Below the pieces are notes generated by a model. It saw only the letters and a list, made by a program, of their open reading frames with translations, was not told the DNA's origin and searched no databases. Positions 16,916 through 26,788 of a stretch of DNA of 64,000 bases are shown here, in pieces; the stretch's first letter is position 1, and every line of letters starts with the position of its first letter. A program made the position numbers and the translations under genes. The DNA is from Ornithobacterium rhinotracheale (GTDB taxonomy: Bacteria > Bacteroidota > Bacteroidia > Flavobacteriales > Weeksellaceae), in assembly GCF_004088395.1 (NCBI RefSeq), contig NZ_CP035107.1, positions 1,069,001-1,133,000 of the forward strand, written 5' to 3'.

Positions 16916-18547
16916 ATGAGAAAAAAAATTCTTCTTTGTTTATTGGGGTTAAATTTTGGAGCAACCCAGGCTCAGAGCGATAGCATTAGTCTAGCAGAGA
17001 AATACTTACGCGGGAAAAATAATCATTTTCGTGATTTTTGGGATGTTAAATATTATGATCTTCAGCTAGAAACCCATACCGAAAATAAGAGCATAAAAGG
17101 AGAAGTCGTTATTGATTTAAGTCTTGATAAACAAGGAAGATTTTTACAAATAGATTTGCAAAAACCTATGCAAATCACCCAAGTAGAACAGCTTCTATCC
17201 TCTAATAAAGTAAAGAAAATCCCATTACATTCTATTTTAAACAAAGGCGACCACTACTTTATTCCTACTAAAAAATTAAAGCAAGAAAAAAACATCAAAT
17301 TGCGTTTTTCGTTTCAAGGAAAACCCAAAATTGCCTTGCAAGCACCCTGGGATGGTGGATGGATTTTTACCAAAGATTTAAAAAATCGAAATTGGCTTTC
17401 GGTTGCGGTGCAACGCCAAGGGGCGAGCCTGTGGTTTCCATGCAAGGATTATCAAGGCGATGAGCCAGACCGAGGGGCAATGATTCGTGTGAAAACCGAA
17501 AAAAAACAAGTGGCGGTAGCCAATGGAAATTTAATTTCAAAGGAAAACGACGTGTACACTTGGCAGGTCAAAAATCCCATTAATGCCTATAACATTACGC
17601 CAAATATTGGGAATTATGTACATTTTTCGGACACTTATCATGGCGAAAATGGAGAACTCAAATTGAATTATTGGGTGCTTGATTATAATGTAGAAAAAGC
17701 TAAAAAACAATTTAAACAAGTGCCGATGATGCTTAAAGCTTTTGAGCATTGGTTTGGGGCGTATCCGTTTTACGAAGATTCCTATAAATTGGTCGAAACG
17801 CCGTTTTTAGGCATGGAGCACCAGAGCAATATCGCCTACGGAAACGAGTACCAAAATGGTTATAGGGGCATGGATCGCTCGGGAAGTGGTTATGGCAATT
17901 TGTTTGATTTTATCATTATTCACGAGTCTGGGCACGAGTGGTTTGGCAACAATATTACCACCGAGCAAATCGCTGATATGTGGGTGCACGAGGCGTTTAC
18001 CACTTATTCCGAAGCCCTTTTTGTGGAGTATTATTATGGCAAAGAGGCGGCGCAAAAATATTTGCAAGGCTATCAGCGACAGATTTTAAACGATCGCCCG
18101 ATGCAAGGCGTGCACGATGAGCATCAAGAGGGGAGTGTGGATATGTATAATAAAGGATCGTGCATGATTCAGACATTGCGCGAATGGATGAATGATGATG
18201 CCGCATTTTTGGCATTGATGCGTGGCTTGAACAAAGATTTTCGTCATAAAATCGTAACGGGCGCACAGATTGAATGCTACATAGAGGATAAAACAAAATT
18301 AGATTTAAAAGCATTTTTTAATCAATACCTGCGAACCACACAAATTCCCATTTTAGCCATCAAGAAAGAACAAAATCAATATTTCTATCGTTGGGAAAAT
18401 TGTGTCGATGGATTTGCAATGCCCGTTCAGTTGGAAAATAAAGACTGGCTTCAGCCGACGCAAGAATGGAAGGTTTTGCCCCAAAAAGATGTTGATGTTT
18501 TGCCTAACAAAAACCTTTTGATTCAATTTAAAAATTATAATTCATGA
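16916..18547 (+). CDS. M1-family metallopeptidase, secreted
   Basis: A 543-residue aminopeptidase of the M1 (gluzincin) family. A signal peptide (about residues 1-20, ending TQAQ) directs export. The beta-sandwich domain is followed by the exopeptidase loop as FLGMEHQS (298-305), a variant of GxMEN, and the zinc site HESGHEW (His336, Glu337, His340) with the third ligand Glu359 in WVHEAFTTYSE. The C-terminal helical domain of larger M1 enzymes is short. It begins 6 bp after speB, and its stop overlaps the next ATG (ATGA), so translation is coupled to the glycosyltransferase gene. Confidence 0.9.
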   Translation: MRKKILLCLLGLNFGATQAQSDSISLAEKYLRGKNNHFRDFWDVKYYDLQLETHTENKSIKGEVVIDLSLDKQGRFLQIDLQKPMQITQVEQLLSSNKVKKIPLHSILNKGDHYFIPTKKLKQEKNIKLRFSFQGKPKIALQAPWDGGWIFTKDLKNRNWLSVAVQRQGASLWFPCKDYQGDEPDRGAMIRVKTEKKQVAVANGNLISKENDVYTWQVKNPINAYNITPNIGNYVHFSDTYHGENGELKLNYWVLDYNVEKAKKQFKQVPMMLKAFEHWFGAYPFYEDSYKLVETPFLGMEHQSNIAYGNEYQNGYRGMDRSGSGYGNLFDFIIIHESGHEWFGNNITTEQIADMWVHEAFTTYSEALFVEYYYGKEAAQKYLQGYQRQILNDRPMQGVHDEHQEGSVDMYNKGSCMIQTLREWMNDDAAFLALMRGLNKDFRHKIVTGAQIECYIEDKTKLDLKAFFNQYLRTTQIPILAIKKEQNQYFYRWENCVDGFAMPVQLENKDWLQPTQEWKVLPQKDVDVLPNKNLLIQFKNYNS

Positions 18548-19452
18548 GGTTTTTAATCATTATTCCAGCACACAACGAAGCGGCACACATTGCAGATTGC
18601 TTGGATTCGCTTGCACGACAAACTTATCAAAACTTTGATTGCGTGGTGGTGAACGATGGCTCAACAGATGATACTGAAAATCAAATTTTAAACATAATTA
18701 AAGACCGAGAAAATTTTTCATTATTAAACCTTAAAACCTCGCAGCATGCACCAGGTGCAAAGGTCGTTCGAGCGTTTGAGGCAGGATTGAAAACCAATCA
18801 AATTCAGGATTTTGAGATAATTTGTAAGTTTGATGCAGACATTATATTTCCGCCCAATTATTTGCAAACGCTGCATGAGGCATATCAAAGAAATCCGCAT
18901 TTGGGCATGGCGGCAGGCATTGTAAAAATTGCCAAAAACGATTTTTCTGATGAAGATATTTTGGACTTTAGCAATGAAAAGCAACATTGGGCTTTTGAAA
19001 ACATTTCATCTAAACAACACATTCGTGGTCCAATAAAATCCTATCGCAAAGAATGTTTTTTAGCCATGAATGGACTAAAACCCGTTCTAGGCTGGGACAA
19101 TATCGATGTGCTTTTGGCTCATAAAAATCAATGGCAAACTCAGACATTTCCCGATGTTTGGGTAAAACATTTGCGCCCAACGATGTACAAATACCAAGCG
19201 CAAAAAGCGGAAAAATTAGGCATTTACTTTTATAATTTAGGATTAAATTTGCCTTTGGCTATGCTTTCTTCGGCTAAATCTGCCTTAAAAAATCGTTCGC
19301 TTAAAGAATTTATAATCAGTATAAAAACATTTTTAAAACAAAAGCACGATCGGGCATTGAACGCAGAGGAAATTGCCTACATTAGGCACGAAAGATGGCA
19401 TGGAATTTTGGGCAAAATTCCCGCTGTTTCAACATTAATTAAAAAATCATGA
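18544..19452 (+). CDS. Glycosyltransferase family 2 (first of two)
   Basis: A 302-residue GT-A fold enzyme. The N-terminal FLIIIPAHNEAAHIADCLDSL and VVNDGSTDDT are typical of GT2. The metal-binding DxD is FDADI, followed by the acceptor-side region. It is soluble, without membrane helices, and its likely role is surface polysaccharide or glycolipid synthesis. The start overlaps the upstream stop by 4 bp, and the downstream glycosyltransferase overlaps in the same way. Donor and acceptor are unknown. Confidence 0.88.
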   Translation: MRFLIIIPAHNEAAHIADCLDSLARQTYQNFDCVVVNDGSTDDTENQILNIIKDRENFSLLNLKTSQHAPGAKVVRAFEAGLKTNQIQDFEIICKFDADIIFPPNYLQTLHEAYQRNPHLGMAAGIVKIAKNDFSDEDILDFSNEKQHWAFENISSKQHIRGPIKSYRKECFLAMNGLKPVLGWDNIDVLLAHKNQWQTQTFPDVWVKHLRPTMYKYQAQKAEKLGIYFYNLGLNLPLAMLSSAKSALKNRSLKEFIISIKTFLKQKHDRALNAEEIAYIRHERWHGILGKIPAVSTLIKKS

Positions 19453-20336
19453 AAACCGCCCCCAAGGTTTGCTGTATCATCGTTACCTACAACGCTGAAC
19501 GCTGGATTGTAGATTGCCTTTCGACTTTACGAGAGCCCAATCTTGAAATGTCTATTTTGTTGATAGATAATGGCTCAACAGACGCTACGCTAGAAATCGC
19601 CCGTAAGCAATTTCCGCAAGTGCAAATTATAGAAATGGGCGAAAATTTAGGTTTTGCCCGAGCCAATAATTTAGGCTATGAGCATGCTAAAAAACTCGGT
19701 GCAGATTATCTTTATTTGTTAAACCAAGATACCAAAAGTTATCCAAATACGGTTTTCAACTTGGTGCAAATGGCAGAAAAATATCCTAAATTTGCTATTA
19801 TAAGCCCCATGCATCTTAACGAAAAAGGCACTGCGTTTGATTCTAAATTTGAGGCGTATATAGATGCCAAAAAATGCCCCAATTACATTTCTGATGCCAG
19901 TTTAGGGAATCTAAAAGAGATTTATACCATAGATTTTGTAAACGCTGCGGCGTGGCTAGTTGCTGTATCGGCATTAGGAAAAACACACGGATTGTTTTCC
20001 GAGGTTTTTTATCATTATGGCGAAGATCGAAATTTTGTGCAGCGTGTGCAATATTTTGGGCTAAAAGTAGGCATTGTGCCAAGCTTAAAAATCCACCATT
20101 GTAGAGATGAACGCGGCGGTGCTTTTTCGCCCGATTTTGAGCAGAAGAAGCTAAGAATCAAATCTTTGGTTTTGATGCACAACATCAATCAATCGTATGG
20201 GCAATGCACATTCGAAGTTTGGAAAGAAGCACTAATGCAGTGGGTGAAATTAAACATTTGGCAAGGTTTAAAATTGTTTTTTTATCCTGTTTTTTCGGCA
20301 CCCAAAATTCTTTCAGCCCGTAAGGAAATGAGGTGA
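19449..20336 (+). CDS. Glycosyltransferase family 2, rhamnosyltransferase-like
   Basis: A 295-residue GT2 enzyme with VCCIIVTYNAERWIVDCL, LLIDNGSTDATL, ENLGFARANNLGYE and YLLNQDT, a pattern typical of the WbbL-type (dTDP-rhamnose-using) group. FFYHYGEDRNFVQRV matches the late conserved aspartate region. Acting with the preceding enzyme is likely because the genes overlap by 4 bp. The donor sugar is inferred from subfamily resemblance only. Confidence 0.85.
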   Translation: MKTAPKVCCIIVTYNAERWIVDCLSTLREPNLEMSILLIDNGSTDATLEIARKQFPQVQIIEMGENLGFARANNLGYEHAKKLGADYLYLLNQDTKSYPNTVFNLVQMAEKYPKFAIISPMHLNEKGTAFDSKFEAYIDAKKCPNYISDASLGNLKEIYTIDFVNAAAWLVAVSALGKTHGLFSEVFYHYGEDRNFVQRVQYFGLKVGIVPSLKIHHCRDERGGAFSPDFEQKKLRIKSLVLMHNINQSYGQCTFEVWKEALMQWVKLNIWQGLKLFFYPVFSAPKILSARKEMR

Positions 20337-20394
20337 ATTTTACATTCAGATAAAAAATCCATAACTTTACATTTTAAATAAAAGAATAAAAGCA

Positions 20395-20727
20395 ATGGAT
20401 TTACAAGACCAGCTAAAAAAACTTTTTCCAGATCATGTAGCCAACGAAACGCCACAGGAAAACACCTCAAACGAGGAAGGGCTTTGGATTCCTGACGAAA
20501 CGGTTTCTTGCCATTTTGAAAAGCGAAACGGCAAGACCCACACCATTATCAAAGGCTATACGGGGCATGCGCAGGATTTTAAGCAATTGGCCAAGGAGTT
20601 GAAAAAAATGCTCGGAGTGGGCGGCAGCGTGAAAAATGAGGAAATCATAATTCAAGGTGATTATCGAGACCAAATTATGGCGTATCTTAAAGACTTAGGA
20701 ATGAAAGTGAAACGAGTAGGTGGCTAA
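20395..20727 (+). CDS. SUI1/eIF1-like translation factor (YciH family)
   Basis: A 110-residue protein with a C-terminal SUI1 domain: TIIKGYTGHAQDFKQLAKELKKMLGVGGSVKNEEIIIQGDYRDQIMAYL carries the GVGGS and IxIQGDxR motifs of the eIF1/YciH fold. The N-terminal 40 residues include GLWIPDETVSC. Bacterial members bind the 30S subunit and affect start-codon choice, but their physiological role is not firmly established. It is a single gene between the glycosyltransferases and accA. Confidence 0.9.
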   Translation: MDLQDQLKKLFPDHVANETPQENTSNEEGLWIPDETVSCHFEKRNGKTHTIIKGYTGHAQDFKQLAKELKKMLGVGGSVKNEEIIIQGDYRDQIMAYLKDLGMKVKRVGG

Positions 20728-20797
20728 AAATAATTGAATAAAAATTCCTATTTTCGCATAAATTTTAGTACATTCACGACCTAAATAATGTTATATT

Positions 20798-21751
20798 ATG
20801 GATTATTTACCCTTTGAGGAACCTATAAAAGACCTGCAAGAACAGTATGTAAAATGTGCGCTTGTGGGCGAACAGAGTGGTGTAGATGTAAAAGAATCTT
20901 GCCGACAAATTCAAGATAAAATCAATGCTAAAAAGAAAGAAATCTACGGAAATCTCACTTCTTGGCAAAAGGTGCAATTGTCTAGACACCCAAACCGTCC
21001 GTATAGTTTGGATTTAATTTATGGCATTACCGATGATAATTTCATAGAATTGCACGGCGACAGAAGTTTTGCCGATGACAAAGCCATGGTGGGCGGATTT
21101 GGTGATGTGGATGGGCAAACTGTGATGTTCATAGGGCAACAAAAAGGAAAAAACACTAAGGAACGCCAATATCGCCGTTTTGGAATGTCTAATCCCGATG
21201 GGTATCGCAAGGCGTTGCGATTGATGAGATTGGCTGAAAAATTCAATAAGCCGATTGTTACTTTTATCGATACTCCAGGTGCTTACCCAGGATTGGAAGC
21301 AGAGGAGAGAGGACAAGGGCAAGCCATCGCGCTCAACATTTACGAAATGTTTAGAATCAAAGTTCCGATTATTTGTATTGTGATTGGAGAAGGGGCTAGT
21401 GGAGGCGCGCTTGGAATTGGCGTAGGAAACAAAGTTTTTATGCTTGAAAACACTTGGTATTCGGTAATTTCTCCAGAATCTTGTTCGTCAATTTTGTGGA
21501 GAAGCTGGGATTATAAAGAAACCGCAGCCGAGGCTTTGAAACTTACGGCCAAAGATATGCTTGAGCAAAAATTAATCGATGGCATCATTAAAGAACCACT
21601 TGGTGGCGCACATTACGATTATTATGAAACTTTTGCTTTAATCAAAAAACAAATTTTGACTTCGTTGAAAGAATTATCTAAATATTCGGGCGAAGAGTTG
21701 TGCAAAATGCGCCAAGAGAAATTTTTGGCAATGGGCGTATATCGTAGCTAA
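20798..21751 (+). CDS. accA: Acetyl-CoA carboxylase carboxyltransferase alpha subunit
   Basis: A 317-residue AccA. With AccD it moves the carboxyl group from carboxybiotin to acetyl-CoA, the first step of fatty-acid synthesis. The family motifs are [15 protein letters not shown], the [14 protein letters not shown]-type segment [36 protein letters not shown] and [14 protein letters not shown], with the late [11 protein letters not shown]. It is full length and ends at an intrinsic terminator shared with the start region of dnaB. Confidence 0.97.
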   Translation: MDYLPFEEPIKDLQEQYVKCALVGEQSGVDVKESCRQIQDKINAKKKEIYGNLTSWQKVQLSRHPNRPYSLDLIYGITDDNFIELHGDRSFADDKAMVGGFGDVDGQTVMFIGQQKGKNTKERQYRRFGMSNPDGYRKALRLMRLAEKFNKPIVTFIDTPGAYPGLEAEERGQGQAIALNIYEMFRIKVPIICIVIGEGASGGALGIGVGNKVFMLENTWYSVISPESCSSILWRSWDYKETAAEALKLTAKDMLEQKLIDGIIKEPLGGAHYDYYETFALIKKQILTSLKELSKYSGEELCKMRQEKFLAMGVYRS

Positions 21752-21793
21752 AAATGAATAAAAAAATTTCTTGATAAAAATAAATCACTACTT

Positions 21794-21820
21794 AGCACCT
21801 TTTATCAAGGTGCTTTTTTT
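21794..21820 (+). terminator. Intrinsic terminator of accA
   Basis: The stem is GCACCTT / AAGGTGC with a 5-base loop, followed by a run of seven T. It lies about 43 bp after the accA stop and directly before the dnaB promoter box. Confidence 0.9.
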
Positions 21821-21827
21821 ACTTTTG
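21820..21827 (+). promoter_or_regulatory. -7 box for dnaB, very short leader
   Basis: TACTTTTG fits TAnnTTTG and ends only 8 bp before the dnaB ATG, so the transcript would be nearly leaderless if this box is used. No -33 element can be placed because the terminator stem occupies that position. Confidence 0.4.
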
Positions 21828-21835
21828 CAGTTAGA

Positions 21836-23431
21836 ATGGCAGAACAAAATTTAAATATAGCAAGCAGACCGAAAACTACTAAAAAATTTAATTCAAATGA
21901 ATTGGGTGCCGCTAAAAAACCGCCCCAAGCCGTAGAATTAGAGGAGGCCGTGCTTGGGGCAATGATGATTAGCAAAAAAGGGCTCAATGAGAGTATTGAG
22001 ATTTTGGAAGAAGAGTTCTTTTATCGTCCGCAGCATCAGCATATTTTTGCTGCAATTTTCACTTTGTTTAATAATGCAGAGCCGATTGATATTTTCACCG
22101 TTTCGGAACAGTTAAAGAAAGACGGAAAATTTGATAGTGTAGGAGGTGATTTGTATTTAATTTCATTGACCGAAAAAATTACATCATCCGCACACATAGA
22201 GCACCATGCGCGTATTATTCAAGAAAAATATGTTCAGCGTAAATTGATTGAAATTTCTTCTCAAATTATAGAAAACGCTTATGATGATACCGCAGATATT
22301 TTCAAACTTTTAGACCAAACAGAAACCGAGATTTTTAAAGTTACCGAAGGGGTTTTAAACTCAGAATATAAAGATGCCAAATCACTCGTGATGGAGGCAG
22401 TAGCACAAATCGAGAAAAGAAAAGACCAGCAAGGACTGAGCGGTGTGCCTACGGGCTTTAGAGAAGTAGATGAATTAACCTCGGGGCTAAACCCTTCAGA
22501 TTTAATTATCTTGGCAGCTCGCCCAGGTATGGGAAAAACTGCATTTGTGCTTTCCATGGCACGAAACATGGCGGTGCAGCATAAAGTGCCTGTGGCGGTA
22601 TTCTCTCTAGAAATGCCTAGTGTTCAGCTGATTACGCGTTTGATTGTGGGGGAAACGGGGCTGGATAATGATAAAATAAAAAAAGGAACTTTGTCTGCCG
22701 ACGAGTGGAATCATCTATATGCTAAAGTAAAAACTTTAGAAAATGCACCTTTATTTATTGATGATACACCAGGCTTAAATATTTTTGATTTAAGAGCTAA
22801 ATGCCGCCGATTGGTTGCGCAACATGATGTAAAAGTTGTGATTATCGACTACTTGCAGTTGATGACGAGCAAAAACAGCACAGGCGGAAACCGTGAACAA
22901 GAGATTTCGACCATTTCGCGTGGTTTAAAGGCAATTGCCAAGGAATTAAATGTTCCCGTAATTGCACTTTCTCAGCTTTCTCGTGAGGTAGAAAAACGCC
23001 CGAACAAGCGTCCACAACTTTCGGATTTGCGTGAATCGGGAGCGATTGAGCAAGATGCCGATATCGTGTCATTTATCTATCGTCCAGAATATTATAAAAT
23101 CGATACTTGGGACGACGAAGAGCAAACACCTTGTGCGGGGCAAGCGGAGTTTATCGTAGCAAAACACCGTAATGGTGGTTTGAAGAATATTCGTTTGAAG
23201 TTTGTGGCACATCAAGCTAAATTCGAGGATTTAGTAGAAGATTCGTTCTCGGTGCCTATGGTATTTGAAAGTAAAATGAATTCGCCAGAAAGCCAAATGC
23301 CAGAGCTTCCTGTAAGCGATCCGAAGGATTCGTTTGGGCTAGATGATGATTATGATACGCCACCATCAAGTGATGGAGCCGATGGCTTTTCCCAAGGTCC
23401 AGATTACGATACAACTAATTCGCCTTTTTAA
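21836..23431 (+). CDS. dnaB: Replicative DNA helicase
   Basis: A 531-residue hexameric helicase that unwinds DNA ahead of the replication fork. The N-terminal collar domain (about 30-130) begins PPQAVELEEAVLGAMM. The RecA-type motor has Walker A ARPGMGKTA (228-236), VVIIDYLQLM (Walker B) and the DnaB signature SQLSREVEKRPNKRPQLSDLRESGAIEQDADIV. No intein is present at the usual insertion points. The acidic, Ser/Gly/Asp-rich C-terminal tail (about 480-531) is longer than in E. coli but common in the phylum. Confidence 0.97.
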   Translation: MAEQNLNIASRPKTTKKFNSNELGAAKKPPQAVELEEAVLGAMMISKKGLNESIEILEEEFFYRPQHQHIFAAIFTLFNNAEPIDIFTVSEQLKKDGKFDSVGGDLYLISLTEKITSSAHIEHHARIIQEKYVQRKLIEISSQIIENAYDDTADIFKLLDQTETEIFKVTEGVLNSEYKDAKSLVMEAVAQIEKRKDQQGLSGVPTGFREVDELTSGLNPSDLIILAARPGMGKTAFVLSMARNMAVQHKVPVAVFSLEMPSVQLITRLIVGETGLDNDKIKKGTLSADEWNHLYAKVKTLENAPLFIDDTPGLNIFDLRAKCRRLVAQHDVKVVIIDYLQLMTSKNSTGGNREQEISTISRGLKAIAKELNVPVIALSQLSREVEKRPNKRPQLSDLRESGAIEQDADIVSFIYRPEYYKIDTWDDEEQTPCAGQAEFIVAKHRNGGLKNIRLKFVAHQAKFEDLVEDSFSVPMVFESKMNSPESQMPELPVSDPKDSFGLDDDYDTPPSSDGADGFSQGPDYDTTNSPF

Positions 23432-23622
23432 ATTAATTTATTATAAATACGAAATCGCAGAACATACAATTCTTTTCGTTTTTTTATTATGCTATATTAA
23501 CCATGGCAAACTTAGTTTAATGACAAGCAATTGTATCTTGAATGTAGAGAAAATTAAAAACGAATAGTTTTCAATGAAATTTGAATAAAAATTCGTACCT
23601 TGCAGGGTGAATTAAAAACGAT

Positions 23623-24276
23623 ATGAAATTTTTTATAGACACAGCCAATTTAGACCAAATTCAAGAAGCACAAGATTTGGGCATTTTAGATGGTGTAACC
23701 ACAAATCCCTCGCTCATGGCAAAAGAGGGAATTACAGGGAAGGAAAATATTTTGAAACATTATCAAAAAATTTGTAAACTTGTTACGGGAGATGTGAGTG
23801 CCGAAGTTATTGCCACAGATTTTGATGGAATGGTGAAAGAAGGCGAGGAGCTGGCAAGCCTGCACGAGCAAATTGTAGTGAAAATCCCAATGATTAAAGA
23901 TGGGGTGAAAGCGATAAAATATTTTTCCGATAACGGAATTAGGACTAACTGTACACTAGTGTTTTCCACAGGGCAAGCCTTGTTGGCAGCCAAAGCGGGG
24001 GCGACTTATGTTTCGCCATTTGTGGGGCGTTTAGACGACATTTCGCAAGACGGCATGCAATTGATTGCAGATATCCGCACGATTTATGACAATTATGCTT
24101 TTGAAACAGAAATTCTTGCCGCATCGATTAGGAACCCAATGCACATCAATCAATGTGCGCTAATTGGAGCAGATGTGGTAACTTCGCCATTGAACGCGAT
24201 TTTAGCGTTGCTTAATCATCCATTGACAGACAAAGGATTGGCACAATTTTTAGCCGATTATAAAAAAGGAAATTAA
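23623..24276 (+). CDS. fsa: Fructose-6-phosphate aldolase / transaldolase-like
   Basis: A 217-residue TIM-barrel class I aldolase of the short transaldolase group. The start [34 protein letters not shown] is diagnostic. The Schiff-base lysine is Lys87 in VVKIPM, and ASIRNPMH is the conserved C-terminal segment. The short transaldolases (TalC/MipB/FSA) cannot be divided by eye into true transaldolase and F6P aldolase. In the Bacteroidota this gene usually supplies transaldolase activity in the pentose phosphate pathway. It stands alone. Confidence 0.92.
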   Translation: MKFFIDTANLDQIQEAQDLGILDGVTTNPSLMAKEGITGKENILKHYQKICKLVTGDVSAEVIATDFDGMVKEGEELASLHEQIVVKIPMIKDGVKAIKYFSDNGIRTNCTLVFSTGQALLAAKAGATYVSPFVGRLDDISQDGMQLIADIRTIYDNYAFETEILAASIRNPMHINQCALIGADVVTSPLNAILALLNHPLTDKGLAQFLADYKKGN

Positions 24277-24353
24277 AAAATATGGGGATAGAAAATTGCA
24301 TTTTCTAAATGAAAAAAATCACTTAATATTTAAAGTATCCGTTTTGTTTTTAT

Positions 24354-24361
24354 TATCTTTG
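24354..24361 (+). promoter_or_regulatory. -7 box for the KAS III gene
   Basis: TATCTTTG followed by CAAAC, 19 bp before the ATG, matches TAnnTTTG. The upstream -33 box is not clear. Confidence 0.5.
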
Positions 24362-24380
24362 CAAACTAAAAAACGAAACT

Positions 24381-25451
24381 ATGCTTAATGCCATTATAAA
24401 AGGTTCAGGACATTATTTGCCAGAAAATATCGTGAAAAATTCAGATTTTTTATCCCACGAATTTTATGATGAAAAAGGCGAAAAAATACTTAAATCAAAC
24501 GAAGAAACGATTCAGAAATTTAAAGAAATTACCGAAATCGAGGAGCGTAGGTATGCCAATCCTGAAATGAAAAACTCTGAAATGGCAACAATCGCAGGAA
24601 AACGCGCTTTGGAAGATGCAAATTTAGATCCTGAGCAGCTAGACTACATCATTGTTTCGTCTAATTATGGTGATATCGAAAAAGACACCCAAACGGCCGA
24701 CTTTATGCCAAGTATGTCCGCGCGCGTGAAACATTTATTAGGCATCAAAAATTTAAAATGTCGCCCCTATGATATGATTTTTGGTTGCCCTGGCTGGGTA
24801 GAATCTATGATTTTAGCCACGCAGCTCATACAAGCAGGCGCAGCCAAAAACATACTCGTCATTGGGAGCGATATGGTCTCTCGTGCCATAGACCCACACG
24901 ACCGAACTGCCCTTATTTTTAGCGATGGCGCAGGCGCTGTGGTACTTTCCGCAGAGGAGGCAAGCGAGCCCAAGGGCGTGCTAGGCTACGGCACTTATAG
25001 CTACACGCAAGACGAAATCTCCTACCTCTCCAACGGGCCATCACTCAAAGCGGATTGCACGAATTACCAAAAAAGTGTGAGTATGAAAGGGCGAAAAGTC
25101 TACGAATTTGCCCTGAAAAATGTACCACAAGCCATCAAAGAAGTAATCGACGAATCGGGTAGCCAAATAAGCGAGGTGAAAAAAGTATTGCTACACCAAG
25201 CCAATGCCAAGATGGACCACGCAATGGTTGCAAGGCTCTTTAAACTCTACCACGAACAAGCGCCCGAAGATGTTGCCCCTATGACGGTGCAAAAATTCGG
25301 AAATTCCTCCGTAGCCACCGTGCCTACTATGTTTGATTTAATTCAGAAAAAGCAGCTCGGGGCACACCAATTTATGCCAAACGATAAAATAATTTTTGCA
25401 AGCGTGGGCGCAGGAATGAACATTAATGCCATTATCTACAAAATGCCGTAA
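24381..25451 (+). CDS. 3-oxoacyl-ACP synthase III family (FabH-like)
   Basis: A 356-residue thiolase-fold condensing enzyme. The catalytic triad is present: Cys136 in FGCPGW, His272 in LLHQAN and Asn308 in FGNSSVAT. It is longer than housekeeping FabH, with an insertion near the N-terminus (KSNEETIQKFKEITEIEERR), as in the Bacteroidota ketoacyl-ACP synthase III paralogues. It probably condenses an acyl starter with malonyl-ACP or makes a specialised lipid; the specificity is unknown. From about 24,700 the gene becomes noticeably richer in G and C than the DNA before it, and this continues to about 29,500. Confidence 0.88.
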   Translation: MLNAIIKGSGHYLPENIVKNSDFLSHEFYDEKGEKILKSNEETIQKFKEITEIEERRYANPEMKNSEMATIAGKRALEDANLDPEQLDYIIVSSNYGDIEKDTQTADFMPSMSARVKHLLGIKNLKCRPYDMIFGCPGWVESMILATQLIQAGAAKNILVIGSDMVSRAIDPHDRTALIFSDGAGAVVLSAEEASEPKGVLGYGTYSYTQDEISYLSNGPSLKADCTNYQKSVSMKGRKVYEFALKNVPQAIKEVIDESGSQISEVKKVLLHQANAKMDHAMVARLFKLYHEQAPEDVAPMTVQKFGNSSVATVPTMFDLIQKKQLGAHQFMPNDKIIFASVGAGMNINAIIYKMP

Positions 25452-25468
25452 AAATGGCATTTTTTTTG
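25441..25468 (+). terminator. Intrinsic terminator overlapping the KAS III stop
   Basis: ATGCC / GGCAT with the TAA stop in the loop, followed by eight T, forms a compact terminator. The metallophosphoesterase gene starts 15 bp further on. Confidence 0.75.
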
Positions 25469-25482
25469 TATAAGCCCGCTCT

Positions 25483-26703
25483 ATGTTTAAATATATATTC
25501 ATTTTATCACTAATCCTAATCGAGTGCTATTCGTACCAAGCGTTTAGAATTTTCACGAAAAACAACCTCTTTTTTGCCGCCTACATCATCATCAACGCGC
25601 TGATTTACGGCAGCATCATTTACCTACTATTCCACGGGGAGCTAAACAATTTTGCCACCCCCGCGTTTAAACGATTAATCATACTCTTCACCCTTTTCAT
25701 CATACCTAAAGCACTTTTAGCCCTCGGTATGATGATAGAAGACAGCTTCCGCCTAGCAAGCTACCTATTTCACGCCAAGGGCGGCGCCACTCTACCAAGC
25801 CGCAGGCGCGCCATTTCGCTCATAGCATTAGGCATTGCATCAGTTACATTTTTGGGCGTTTTAGATGGCATTCTATTCGGCAGATACCGTTTCCGTGTCA
25901 TTCGCAAAAAAATTAAAATCAAAGATTTGCCCCCAGAATTTGAGGGCTTCACCATTACGCAAATTTCAGACATTCACAGCGGCAGTTTTGATGATATTGA
26001 AAAGGTAAACTACGGCGTGCAGCTTGCCAATGAGCAAAAATCAGACATCTTAGTATTCACAGGCGATATGGTCAATAATCATTACAGCGAATTTGTGCCG
26101 TATCAAAAGATTTTTGCCCAGCTAAACGCAAAAGAAGGTATGTTTGCCGTGCTAGGCAATCACGATTATGGCGGCTATGGTAATTTAACCCCCGCCCAGA
26201 GAAAAGAAAGCCTAGAAAAAATCCAGCAAATGCAGCGCGAAATCGGCTTCACCGTGCTAAACAATGAAATGAAAACCATCACCCGAAACGGCAAAAGGCT
26301 TAACATCATCGGTGTCGAAAACTGGGGAAATTCCCCCCATTTTCCTAAAAAAGGCGACCTGCGCAAAGCCAGCGCGCACGCACAAGAGGGCGACATCAAC
26401 ATTCTGCTCTCTCACGACCCCTCACACTTCGACCACCAAATGCCCGAGTATGCCAATGTGGTAGACTTCCCCAAATTCATTCACCTCACCCTCTCTGGGC
26501 ACACCCACGGTATGCAGTTTGGAATAGAAATCCCAGGTTTTATAAAATGGAGCCCTGTGCAATATCGCTACCACCATTGGGCGGGATTGTACGAAAACAA
26601 AGGCAGACAGCATTATGTAAATCGTGGGTTTGGTTACTTGGCATTTCCAGGTCGTGTAGGTGAGTGGCCAGAAATTACGGTTTTAGAACTTACGCGCGCT
26701 TAA
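25483..26703 (+). CDS. Membrane-anchored metallophosphoesterase
   Basis: A 406-residue protein with about four N-terminal membrane helices (residues 1-20, 30-50, 63-83, 108-128) and a calcineurin-like phosphoesterase domain from residue 155. The dinuclear metal site is complete: ISDIHSG (Asp163, His165), FTGDMVNN (Asp195), LGNHDYG (Asn226, His227), LSHDPSH and LSGHTHGMQFG. The layout resembles YkuE-like enzymes that act at or outside the membrane. The substrate is unknown. It converges with mscS-2. Confidence 0.88.
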   Translation: MFKYIFILSLILIECYSYQAFRIFTKNNLFFAAYIIINALIYGSIIYLLFHGELNNFATPAFKRLIILFTLFIIPKALLALGMMIEDSFRLASYLFHAKGGATLPSRRRAISLIALGIASVTFLGVLDGILFGRYRFRVIRKKIKIKDLPPEFEGFTITQISDIHSGSFDDIEKVNYGVQLANEQKSDILVFTGDMVNNHYSEFVPYQKIFAQLNAKEGMFAVLGNHDYGGYGNLTPAQRKESLEKIQQMQREIGFTVLNNEMKTITRNGKRLNIIGVENWGNSPHFPKKGDLRKASAHAQEGDINILLSHDPSHFDHQMPEYANVVDFPKFIHLTLSGHTHGMQFGIEIPGFIKWSPVQYRYHHWAGLYENKGRQHYVNRGFGYLAFPGRVGEWPEITVLELTRA

Positions 26704-26788
26704 TTTATTAAGTTTTAAAATTATAACACTCGCCAATTGTGATATTAAATCTGTTGGATTACCCCTTTCAATTTTATGCATGTTTTTT

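Noticed and set aside
23343-23567. Small gene after dnaB
   Set aside because: It starts inside dnaB in another frame, uses no credible start context and has no features; the dnaB-fsa gap holds no supported gene.
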